Of a stretch of 64,000 nt of DNA, positions 27,218 through 34,710 are shown in pieces. The stretch lies in the NCBI GenBank assembly GCA_002343395.1, contig DDSN01000143.1, positions 1 to 64,000 on the forward strand, given 5' to 3'. The notes beneath the pieces are model-generated. The model saw nothing but the letters and a program-made list of their open reading frames with translations, ran no database searches and was not told where the DNA came from. The translations under genes and the position numbers were made by a program. Every line of letters starts with the position of its first letter. Position 1 is the first letter of the stretch. This DNA is from Hyphomonadaceae bacterium UBA2389. Its GTDB lineage: Bacteria > Pseudomonadota > Alphaproteobacteria > Caulobacterales > Aquidulcibacteraceae.

Positions 27218-28258
27218 TTAACGCGCCGGTTGCGGCGCGCCGCGGGCCTCGCCGCCCTCGCGGCCTCGTTTAACACCCCATATCAGGATCGCGGGCGCGG
27301 CGACATAAAGCGACGAGTACGTGCCTATGATAATGCCGAAGATCATCGCGATCGCAAAACCCTCAAGGGACTCTCCGCCGAAATAATAAAGGCCGATCAG
27401 GGCAAACAACGCCGTACAGCCGGTAATGATGGTTCGAGACAGCGTCTCGTTCAGCGACAAATCCACTAATTCGCCTAGGGGCATTCTCTTATACTTACGG
27501 AGGTTCTCGCGCAGGCGGTCGAAAACAACGACCGTATCGTTCATCGAGTAGCCAATAATCGTCAGCAACGCCGCGACGATCGTCAGGTTGAACTCGAGCC
27601 TGAAGATCGAAAATACGCCGAGCGTCAGGATCACGTCGTGGAACAACGCCATGACGCCGCCAAGACCGAACTGCCATTCAAAGCGGAACCAGATGTAGAT
27701 CAGCATGAGCAATATCGCGAGGCCGAGTGCGATGAGTCCGCCCGCGAACAGCTCTTCCGAGACGCGACCGCTCACGGCGTCGACGTTCAACACCCGCGCG
27801 CCTTCGGCGACTTGAGGCAGCTCGCGGCGCAATGCTTCAACAGTGTCCGCCACGCCTTCGGTGCTCTCGAAATTGATGATTGCACAATAGGGCGGAGAAT
27901 CAGCAGGTCGACAGGTTGTTCCCTGCACCTCAACGCCGCCGTCTTGCAGGCGTCCTCCGAGCGTCCGTAAATCACCCAAGTCGATGGGTTGGGGCGCCTC
28001 AATCAGGATTGACGTGCCGCCCCGGAAATCGATGCCCAGATTGAACCCGCGCTCCATCACCGCCCCAAAGCGTGCGAGCGGTGTGCCCGCCGCTTGCTGA
28101 AATATCTCGATCGGATTGGTGCGGAATCCGCCGGTAAACATGGAAACGAGCGACGCCGACACTGCGGCGATTGAAAGAAACGCAGCGAAAGCGGCGAACT
28201 TCACATACGTGAAGTTCGTCTTTTTCGGCAACAAGCGGATAAGCGGCCACCATCCCAT
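27218..28258 (-). CDS. secF: Protein translocase subunit SecF
   Basis: The product has 346 residues with six membrane helices and one large periplasmic loop (P4-type) between helices 1 and 2. The family motif FRGGT (GIDFRGGTSILIE) and the downstream LTIIGYSMNDTVVVFDR are intact. With SecD it uses the proton gradient to pull exported proteins through SecYEG. AGGAGCCGACC gives a strong ribosome site before the ATG. It follows secD by 9 bases. Confidence 0.97.
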   Translation of the reverse strand: MGWWPLIRLLPKKTNFTYVKFAAFAAFLSIAAVSASLVSMFTGGFRTNPIEIFQQAAGTPLARFGAVMERGFNLGIDFRGGTSILIEAPQPIDLGDLRTLGGRLQDGGVEVQGTTCRPADSPPYCAIINFESTEGVADTVEALRRELPQVAEGARVLNVDAVSGRVSEELFAGGLIALGLAILLMLIYIWFRFEWQFGLGGVMALFHDVILTLGVFSIFRLEFNLTIVAALLTIIGYSMNDTVVVFDRLRENLRKYKRMPLGELVDLSLNETLSRTIITGCTALFALIGLYYFGGESLEGFAIAMIFGIIIGTYSSLYVAAPAILIWGVKRGREGGEARGAPQPAR

Positions 28259-28267
28259 GGTCGGCTC

Positions 28268-29863
28268 CTAGATCGGCAATGTCTTGGGCCGCGCGATGCG
28301 GAACCACCAAGCAATCAGAATTTGGGTAACAAGCACGGCGGTGAACACGGACGTCACCACACCGATTGACAAGGTCCACGCGAAACCCCGCACGGGCCCG
28401 GCGCCGAACTGGAACAGGATCAACGCAGCGAGGATCGTCGTCAGGTTCGCATCCACGATTGTGATCATCGCACGATTGAACCCCGCATCGATCGCAAGCG
28501 CTGGGCCGCGCCCCACCGCCGCCTCTTCTCTCATCCGCTCGTAAATCAACACGTTCGCGTCCACCGCCATTGCGATCGTGAGAATGAGACCTGCGATGCC
28601 CGGCAGCGTGAGTACAGCGCCCACTGTCGACATCGCGGCGACGATCAGAACGCCGTTCACCACCAGCGCGATGCAGGCGAAGATGCCAAAGGTGCCGTAC
28701 GCCAAGAGCATGAACACAAAAGTCACAAGGCCAGCGATTGCTGAGGCGACAACGCCGGAATCAATGGCGTCTTGCCCGAGGCTCGCGCTCACTGTCCGTT
28801 CGTCGATCACTGTCAGCGGAGCGGGCAACGCGCCTGCGTTCAGCATGACAGCCAACTCGCGTGCGCTTTCGGCCGAAAAGCGACCTGAAATTTGACCTGT
28901 GCCGCCGCAAATCGGTTCATTGATGGTCGGCGCGGTGAGCACCTGGTTGTCCAAGAGAATCGCGAACCGATCCCCCGTGTGCTCACGCGTGATGCGGCAG
29001 AAGATCCGCGCGCCCTCGCTGTCGAGTTGGAATGCGAGCACCCACTCGCCCGTCTGCGGATCGGTTGAAGGGTTGGCGCGCACCAAGCGCTCACCAGTGA
29101 AACGGGGGCGGCGTTCGACCACGTCGGCGCGATCGCCTACGCCGGGATAGGGCTGCACCACCATTGCACCGGGCGGGATAACGCCTGCGGCGGCCTCTTC
29201 GGGGCTTACCTCCCGCACCATGTTGAAGGTCATCAACGCCGTCTGACCGATACGCTCCTTCAGCTGCTCGGGGTCGGAGACACCTGGCGCCTGCACGACG
29301 ATGCGCGAGTCGCCTTGTCGTTGGATCGATACTTCAGCTGTCCCTGTGGGGTTGATCCGCCGCTCGATCACCGCGATGGATTGCTGCGCGGCCTGCCGGC
29401 TTAGCTCACGCAAATACACCGGCGTGATCCGAGCCTCGATGAGCCCGTCGGCGCCCTCGGTAAAGGTGATGATGTCGTTGCCGCCGGAAGGGGACAGCGC
29501 GATCTGGCGAATAGCCGCGCGCGCCGCCTCCATCTGCGTTGGGTCGATCAACCTGACCCGCCCTGCATCACCCACAACGCCACGGCCAGTGTAGCGAATT
29601 TGCGGGGTCGCCTCGCGAAGCGCTGTCGCCATCTGGTCGGCGATGTTGTCGAGCTGTTGGCGTTGCAGCGTCGAGACATCGACCTCGAGCAGCAACTGCG
29701 ACCCACCCTGCAAGTCGAGGCCGAGATTAATGCCAGCCCGAGGTAGGAACCCGGGCAGCGCCGTTCGCTGCTGTTCGGTCAAGAAGTTCGGGAGCGCGAA
29801 AATCACTCCCAGGATCGTCACTACTGCAACAAGGACGACCCGCCATCGCGCGACATTGAGCAT
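28268..29863 (-). CDS. secD: Protein translocase subunit SecD
   Basis: The product has 531 residues: an N-terminal membrane helix, a large periplasmic domain (about 30-350) and five C-terminal helices. Family motifs are LGLDLQGGSQLLLEVD, the P1 region repeat, and MAVDANVLIYERMREE in helix 4, which carries the proton-path residues. It partners SecF in the translocon accessory complex. It lies between yajC (3 bases upstream) and secF. Confidence 0.97.
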   Translation of the reverse strand: MLNVARWRVVLVAVVTILGVIFALPNFLTEQQRTALPGFLPRAGINLGLDLQGGSQLLLEVDVSTLQRQQLDNIADQMATALREATPQIRYTGRGVVGDAGRVRLIDPTQMEAARAAIRQIALSPSGGNDIITFTEGADGLIEARITPVYLRELSRQAAQQSIAVIERRINPTGTAEVSIQRQGDSRIVVQAPGVSDPEQLKERIGQTALMTFNMVREVSPEEAAAGVIPPGAMVVQPYPGVGDRADVVERRPRFTGERLVRANPSTDPQTGEWVLAFQLDSEGARIFCRITREHTGDRFAILLDNQVLTAPTINEPICGGTGQISGRFSAESARELAVMLNAGALPAPLTVIDERTVSASLGQDAIDSGVVASAIAGLVTFVFMLLAYGTFGIFACIALVVNGVLIVAAMSTVGAVLTLPGIAGLILTIAMAVDANVLIYERMREEAAVGRGPALAIDAGFNRAMITIVDANLTTILAALILFQFGAGPVRGFAWTLSIGVVTSVFTAVLVTQILIAWWFRIARPKTLPI

Positions 29864-29866
29864 GCG

Positions 29867-30220
29867 CTATTCCGCCTTGGAATCATTAGCCGGCGCTGGG
29901 TCGGTTTTGGAGCGCACCTCTGCGATCGTTCCGCGGATGACGCGCACTTCCACGTTCGGCGCCAACTCGACCCGCACTTCGTCATCAGCGACGGACTTCA
30001 CCTTGCCAATCAGCCCACCAGAGGTGACCACTATGTCGTTCTTCTTCAATGCAGCGACCATATCCATGTGCCGCTTACGCGCCTGCTGCTGCGGGCGGAT
30101 GAGAAGAAAGTAGAACACGACAAAGACCAGCAATAGCGGCAGCAATTGCATGATCACGCCGCCCATTGGATCGCCGCCGGCGGGCGCGGCCGCTTGCGCA
30201 TAAGCAGGAGAAATGAACAT
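29867..30220 (-). CDS. yajC: Preprotein translocase subunit YajC
   Basis: The product has 117 residues: one membrane helix (about 25-42, LLPLLLVFVVFYFLL), the conserved RPQQQARKRHMDMV and a small beta domain (KKNDIVVTSGGLIGKV). YajC binds SecDF. The start has GAGG 5 bases upstream. The 139 bases before it, up to the NlpD-like gene, show no clear hairpin or promoter. Confidence 0.96.
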   Translation of the reverse strand: MFISPAYAQAAAPAGGDPMGGVIMQLLPLLLVFVVFYFLLIRPQQQARKRHMDMVAALKKNDIVVTSGGLIGKVKSVADDEVRVELAPNVEVRVIRGTIAEVRSKTDPAPANDSKAE

Positions 30221-30359
30221 TGAACCTCGCGTGATGCGGCGACAGCGCCGCTAGCGACAATAGATGAGGGAGCCGAGTCCCCAGAAAGGCCGGGACTATA
30301 TCGCCGGAACGGGCCATTTCAATCCAATGGCGCCGCTGAATATGCCGCAGACGAGGCGC

Positions 30360-31283
30360 TTAGGGCCCCAAAAGAGACATCGGGTCCACCGCGCGAGCGC
30401 CCTGTCTCACCTGAAACAGCAGCCGCGCGCGGCCGTCGGCCCGCGCTCCCAGCTCAGCGATAGCCGCCCCAGCGGCCACCGTGTCACCTTCCCGAACGAG
30501 CGCGCGGCGGTTGAAGCCATAGGCGCTCACGTAATTGTTCGCATGCCGGATGAGCACCAACGTTCCGTACCCGGGAACATCTTCACCCGCGTAGACGACA
30601 ACGCCCGGGGCGGATGCATGCACTGGATCGCCGTCCCTGCCCGCTATCTCTATGCCGTCAGATCGCCCACCGCCGGATTGGGGGCCGAAGCGCCCAACGA
30701 TGCGCCCGTGAAGCGGCATAACGAAAAGTGCGCCGCCACGCGGCGCCGGCGCTGCTTGCGCCGCCGTTTCATCCGCGGCGCTCGCAAGATCCGGCAACGC
30801 AATGCGCGCGCCCACCACCAACGGCGCAGCAGGGTCCCGGCGGTTAAAGAGCGCGAGAGAGCGTGGATCGATACCGAAACGATCTGCAACACCTTGTAAG
30901 GTGTCGCCCTCCTCAACCACTTGGATCCTTGCGCGGGGTAACCGTAACTCCCGCCCGGGCGCTATCGCATAGGGCGGCTCAAGCCCGTTGCTCTCGATAA
31001 GCGCCAGCATGGGAATCTGGTAGCGCGTTGCAACGTCTTGAAGCGTTTCTCCTTCGCGTACGCGGTGACTCCTGGGCCTTTCAGTCGGATCAGCTGCAAA
31101 CACGTCTTCGGGGCGCAAGGCGAAGGCGCTCAAACCACCATCAACACTTGTCTCGTCGATTGTCGCAGGTGCCGGGTTCCCTTGAGCGGCACCGCCGCTG
31201 TAGCTGATTGGCGCGCCGCCGCCGCCCGAGGCGCACGCGCTCGCAAGAGAAGCCACAAAAACAACAGCGCGCATCCAGCCCAT
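30360..31283 (-). CDS. nlpD: NlpD-like lipoprotein with two LysM repeats and a degenerate LytM (M23) domain
   Basis: The product has 307 residues. A probable lipoprotein signal ends ASAC (Cys17). Two LysM repeats (about 73-116 and 119-163) bind peptidoglycan. The C-terminal M23-like domain (about 188-305) has lost the zinc ligands: the HxxxD position reads SDGIE and the HxH position reads LLFQV. It is therefore likely an amidase activator, not an enzyme, as for NlpD and EnvC; AmiC at 18411-19562 is a plausible client. The surE-pcm-nlpD order is the same as in gammaproteobacteria, where it precedes rpoS; here yajC-secDF follows instead. Confidence 0.87.
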   Translation of the reverse strand: MGWMRAVVFVASLASACASGGGGAPISYSGGAAQGNPAPATIDETSVDGGLSAFALRPEDVFAADPTERPRSHRVREGETLQDVATRYQIPMLALIESNGLEPPYAIAPGRELRLPRARIQVVEEGDTLQGVADRFGIDPRSLALFNRRDPAAPLVVGARIALPDLASAADETAAQAAPAPRGGALFVMPLHGRIVGRFGPQSGGGRSDGIEIAGRDGDPVHASAPGVVVYAGEDVPGYGTLVLIRHANNYVSAYGFNRRALVREGDTVAAGAAIAELGARADGRARLLFQVRQGARAVDPMSLLGP

Positions 31284-31313
31284 TTCTCACCGAATCGCGA
31301 GCACGACAATTCG

Positions 31314-31940
31314 CTAGGCGTCCGCCCCCAACCCATGCTCCAGCGGAGCGACCCGAATCGGCCCCAGATCTTCCCAGGCATCGCTCCGAAACCGCAGTAA
31401 ACGTTGCGATTCCGACGCCCCTTGCGCCATCAGCAGAGTGCCCCCGGGCTTCAGTTGCGACAGCCATGAGAGCTGCGCCTCGTCGCAAGCAGCGTTGACC
31501 ACGATGCGATCAAAAGGCGCCGCCTCCTCCCACCCCACGGCGCCATCAGCAGCGTGTACGAAAACCCGCATCAGGCGAGCGCGTCCAATTCTGCCGCGCG
31601 CTTCGGCGGCAAGGTCCGGCCATCGCTCAAGCGTGACGACTGAATGAGCTAGGGTGGCCAAGGCCGCGGCCTGAAACCCCGAGCCCGTACCGACTTCCAG
31701 CACGGTATGGTTGGATTGAACGTCAAGCGCGGTTAGGACGCGTCCCACAATTGAAGGCTTCGTCATGCTCTGGCCGTGGGCAAGGGGAAGCGCGACATCG
31801 TCAAGGGCCACCGCGTGCAAATGCTCTGGCGCGTAGTGATCGCGCGGCGTGCGTTCGAGTGCGCCGAGCACGCGCGCATCGGTGACGCCCGCCTGACGCA
31901 TCTCCAACACAAAACGCATCAGTCGCGCCGGGTCGCCCAT
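31314..31940 (-). CDS. pcm: Protein-L-isoaspartate O-methyltransferase
   Basis: The product has 208 residues. It repairs isoaspartyl damage in proteins using S-adenosylmethionine. The SAM-binding motif is VLEVGTGSGFQAA. The family motif QSMTKPSIVGRVLTAL (variant of the usual S(I/Q)PxxVA loop) and RIVVNAACD follow. ATG 31940 begins one base after the surE stop (TGAGATG). An earlier in-frame start at 31970 would lie inside surE and is less likely. It is part of the surE-pcm-nlpD run. Confidence 0.93.
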   Translation of the reverse strand: MGDPARLMRFVLEMRQAGVTDARVLGALERTPRDHYAPEHLHAVALDDVALPLAHGQSMTKPSIVGRVLTALDVQSNHTVLEVGTGSGFQAAALATLAHSVVTLERWPDLAAEARGRIGRARLMRVFVHAADGAVGWEEAAPFDRIVVNAACDEAQLSWLSQLKPGGTLLMAQGASESQRLLRFRSDAWEDLGPIRVAPLEHGLGADA

Positions 31941-31941
31941 C

Positions 31942-32727
31942 TCATCCCGCCTTCGGCGGTGAACCGCCAAGCACGCGCTTCAACGACGCAACCGTGTCGC
32001 CGTGCGTCAAATCGATGTGGAGAGGCGTCACCGATATCCTCCCCTCATAGATGGCGCGCAAATCCGTGCCTTCGGGAGGATTTGACAGCTTCCCGTGGAA
32101 GCCGAGCCAAAAGTAGGAGCCGCCTCGCAAATCGGTGCGCTTGTCCGCAAAGATAATGTGCTGATCGCGCCGACCTTGCGTTGTCATCTCAACGGTCGTC
32201 ACCTCGTCAGGCGGCGCATCGGGGAAGTTGACGTTCATCAGAACGTCCTTCGGCCAGTCTTGCTTTAATAGCTGCGCCACAATGCCCGGACCAAACGCCT
32301 CCGCTGTCTCCCACGGTATCGGCGCCTCTTCGCCGCGGAACCCGCGGGCTTGACTCAGCGCAATCGCGCGAATGCCAAGCTGCATGCCCTGCATAGCCCC
32401 CGCGATCGTACCCGAAAACGTCACGTCCTCGGCGATATTCTGGCCACGATTGACGCCGGACAGAACAAGATCGGGCGCGCCACCGTCTATCAAATGCTCA
32501 ACGCCGAGGAGCACGCAGTCTGTGGGCGTTCCGGAAACCGCAAAACGCTTTGATCCGGCCTGCCGCACACGGATTGGCGCGGTAAGCGTTAAGGCGCGCG
32601 AGGCGCCGGATTGTTCATTCTCAGGCGCGACAACCCACACATCGTCGCTTAGCGTACGAGCGATCTTCTCCAGCACGGCAAGCCCCGTCGCGTGGATGCC
32701 GTCGTCATTGGTGCACAAAATACGCAT
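31942..32727 (-). CDS. surE: 5'/3'-nucleotidase SurE
   Basis: The product has 261 residues. It is a metal-dependent survival nucleotidase that dephosphorylates nucleoside monophosphates. The N-terminal motif [12 protein letters not shown] holds the two metal-binding aspartates; a third site is [18 protein letters not shown]. Also conserved are [14 protein letters not shown] and VSGTPTDCV. The start has only a weak ribosome site. It is the first gene of the surE-pcm-nlpD run. The serS gene often found upstream in related genomes is not here. Confidence 0.96.
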   Translation of the reverse strand: MRILCTNDDGIHATGLAVLEKIARTLSDDVWVVAPENEQSGASRALTLTAPIRVRQAGSKRFAVSGTPTDCVLLGVEHLIDGGAPDLVLSGVNRGQNIAEDVTFSGTIAGAMQGMQLGIRAIALSQARGFRGEEAPIPWETAEAFGPGIVAQLLKQDWPKDVLMNVNFPDAPPDEVTTVEMTTQGRRDQHIIFADKRTDLRGGSYFWLGFHGKLSNPPEGTDLRAIYEGRISVTPLHIDLTHGDTVASLKRVLGGSPPKAG

Positions 32728-32773
32728 GAGAACGCCCGCTTAGCGCGGCAAGCGCCCCTTTGTCACGTGACCG

Positions 32774-33181
32774 CTACTTGTTGAAGGCGCCAATGATGGC
32801 GCCGCCTACGATCGCGGTGGCGAACTGATGGAGAGAATCTATGGCGAGCAGCGTCTCGCCCCCCGCCGGCGAATAGACATAGCCGTAAAAGCGTTCGGCG
32901 AAGAGGAAGAACAGAGCCAGCCAAAACCCTGTTTCAGCCCCGGCCAGCCAACCAGACTTATTCCGCCACCGGATCACAAGGGAAAGCCCAATCGCGATGA
33001 GGAAGGGTATGATAAATCCAAACGGCATTTTGCTCATGCCGCTCTGCAGTTGCTGTTCGCTCCAGCCGGTTTCCGCCACCCACATCTGCGCGAAAACGAC
33101 GCCGTAGAAGACAAAGCCAATCAGGTAAATGGCGATGGCGGCGGCGATGACCGCGACCGCGTTGTGACCCATCACACGCAT
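32774..33181 (-). CDS. DUF1761 family membrane protein
   Basis: The product has 135 residues with four predicted membrane helices (about 8-30, 52-68, 80-96, 112-132) and the small hydrophobic layout of DUF1761 proteins. I see no catalytic motif. GGGAGG six bases before the ATG fixes the start. It lies alone between surE and the DUF2155 gene on the same strand, with about 45 and 80 bases on either side. The function of the family is not known to me. Confidence 0.8.
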   Translation of the reverse strand: MRVMGHNAVAVIAAAIAIYLIGFVFYGVVFAQMWVAETGWSEQQLQSGMSKMPFGFIIPFLIAIGLSLVIRWRNKSGWLAGAETGFWLALFFLFAERFYGYVYSPAGGETLLAIDSLHQFATAIVGGAIIGAFNK

Positions 33182-33262
33182 GTTGCACCTCCCCGGTTCG
33201 GCGGATAGGCCGCCTGGGAAGGTTCTAACAGTGTTTGCGGTATCTGGCTCCGCATTTTTCGA

Positions 33263-33628
33263 CTAGCGGCAATCGATCGCCCAAATGTCGTAGGTAGGGT
33301 GATCCAACGCGCTCAGGCTGGGGCTCGATGCGAAGAGCCACCCGTGGAACACCTCCCGGCGCTGGCTTTCCTCCCCTTCGCGAGCAGGTGGCGTATCAAA
33401 CACGTCCACGTAAATGCGCACCTCCGGCGTCTCTTCCGGAGCGTTCTTGGAGCAGGACCGCGCAACGACTTCCAAGGAACCGATACGCGCAGCGCGCCCA
33501 ATTGTAAGCGTGTAATCGCTCGCGTGGCCGGTGATCTTGTCCAGCCCACGGATAACAGCACGTTGGGCAAATGCGGGGCTCGCCGCCGCGGAAAGGAAGA
33601 CGAGCGCTGCTGCAAACGTTCTGATCAT
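33263..33628 (-). CDS. DUF2155 family periplasmic protein
   Basis: The product has 121 residues with a signal peptide (ending near PAFAQ). The mature part is the DUF2155 domain: an RGLDKITG start, a central RSCSKNAPEE, and the closing HPTYDIWAIDC. The two cysteines may form a disulfide. Its ATG overlaps the mlaD stop by four bases (ATGA), so the two are translationally coupled. The family is common in alphaproteobacteria near envelope and complex I accessory genes; its role is not known. Confidence 0.88.
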   Translation of the reverse strand: MIRTFAAALVFLSAAASPAFAQRAVIRGLDKITGHASDYTLTIGRAARIGSLEVVARSCSKNAPEETPEVRIYVDVFDTPPAREGEESQRREVFHGWLFASSPSLSALDHPTYDIWAIDCR

Positions 33629-34101
33629 GGCGCGGGCTCCGCTTGTTGCTCTTGGGCCGGCTGTTGCTGAGCGAAGCTGGCGAATAAGGTCAGCAGGTCC
33701 ACTGAACTTTGAGTATACAAAATTTCTCCGCCTGCCGGCAGCGGCGATGCGCCCGCTGGCTCGATCGCCACGTAGGCGCCGCCAAGCAAGCCATCGTTTG
33801 AAACACGCGCGGTGGACTCGTCGAGAACCTCAACACCGCGGTTAATCGCGAATGTGAGCCTGGCCATGTACGTCTGCGGATCAAGTGTGACGCTGCGCAC
33901 AACGCCGACCTTTACGCCAGAGACGCGCACATCCGCGCCCACATCGATACCGTCGACGCGCTGAAAACGCGCCGAAAGCTCATATCCGCCGCCGCCGCCA
34001 GAGCCCTGACCCGCTTGGGCAGCGGCGAAAGCGAAAAAACCGATCGCGACAACTGCGACGATGGCGCCAAGCACGGTTTCACCCCAGCGTTCAACGCTCA
34101 C
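33625..34101 (-). CDS. mlaD: MlaD-family phospholipid transport substrate-binding protein
   Basis: The product has 158 residues: one N-terminal membrane anchor (about 8-32, VLGAIVAVVAIGFFAFA) and an MCE domain (YELSARFQRVDGIDVGADVRVSG, VGVVRSVTLD). MlaD forms a hexameric ring that passes phospholipids to and from the outer membrane. The start is GTG 34101, whose GTGA overlaps the stop of the NDUFA12 gene; GGAG lies upstream. A TTG at 34134 is possible but lacks that logic. The partner genes mlaE and mlaF are not in this window. Confidence 0.92.
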   Translation of the reverse strand: MSVERWGETVLGAIVAVVAIGFFAFAAAQAGQGSGGGGGYELSARFQRVDGIDVGADVRVSGVKVGVVRSVTLDPQTYMARLTFAINRGVEVLDESTARVSNDGLLGGAYVAIEPAGASPLPAGGEILYTQSSVDLLTLFASFAQQQPAQEQQAEPAP

Positions 34102-34514
34102 GAGGTCTTCTCCGTCGACGCACTTGGCTGCCAAGCCTCATAATCTGACGATGAAGACGCTCGCTTGCCTCCTCGGGCGAGCGACCCCTTAGGCCGGTAG
34201 GCATGCACGGTGCCGGTCATATTCGGCTGGTGCTCGAGCTCCCACTTTTGCCGTCGGAGAGGCTCGACGGTGGGCGGCGCGTCGACGATATGATGCATCC
34301 AAGCGTGCCAATCCGGGGGGACCCGCGACGCCTCTGCCAACCCCTTGTAAACGACGTACCGACGCTTCCGTCCCTCGATACTGGCGCGTCTTTCCTCAAA
34401 GTAGCGGTTCCCCTGACCGTCCTCGCCAACGAAGGCGCCGCGCCGACCTATGTCGAACAAGGCGCCGAGCGTCGCGCCGTTCCACCAGGTAAAAATGCGT
34501 GTGAGGATGAGCAA
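34098..34514 (-). CDS. NDUFA12/B17.2-type NADH:ubiquinone oxidoreductase accessory subunit
   Basis: The product has 138 residues. The NDUFA12 pattern is clear: FTWWNGATLG, a GxDxxGNxYFE block (GEDGQGNRYFEE), RRYVVYKG and PPDWHAWMHH. In alphaproteobacteria and mitochondria this small subunit sits on the matrix or cytoplasmic arm of complex I. The start is TTG 34514, preceded by GGAGG at six bases; no ATG fits. The last 25 residues are Ser/Lys-rich and disordered. It is the first gene of the NDUFA12-mlaD-DUF2155 unit and faces away from the NrdJ-like gene. Confidence 0.92.
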   Translation of the reverse strand: MLILTRIFTWWNGATLGALFDIGRRGAFVGEDGQGNRYFEERRASIEGRKRRYVVYKGLAEASRVPPDWHAWMHHIVDAPPTVEPLRRQKWELEHQPNMTGTVHAYRPKGSLARGGKRASSSSDYEAWQPSASTEKTS

Positions 34515-34611
34515 TTCGGCCTCCGGGCACCACAGCGCGCCGAGCTAAGAGTCGGCCGTGGCGGCGGCGCGAATATGGCGAAGGGCGTATTTCCCGTCCA
34601 GTGCAGTCGCG

Positions 34612-34660
34612 AAACAATATCTTGGGATAACTTGCGCCCGTTACCCCCAAGATATTGATG
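34612..34660. promoter_or_regulatory. Two tandem NrdR-box-like palindromes
   Basis: The cores CAATATCTTG (34615-34624) and CAAGATATTG (34648-34657) each fit CwAtATaTwG, the centre of the NrdR box (consensus acaCwAtATaTwGtgt), with one mismatch each. They are 33 bp apart centre to centre, close to the three-turn spacing known for paired NrdR sites. The two sites are also perfect inverted repeats of each other over 12 bp. They end 53 bases before the start of a ribonucleotide reductase-like gene, which argues for real NrdR control. Confidence 0.75.
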
Positions 34661-34710
34661 CCATGCACGATGGCGGATAAGTTTAGCTATCTGCTTGGAG
34701 AGGCGAGCCG

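Noticed and set aside
34615..34657. The 12-bp inverted repeat as a rho-independent terminator
   Set aside because: There is no T tract on either strand, the spacer is 19 bases, and it lies between two divergent starts. NrdR sites explain it better.
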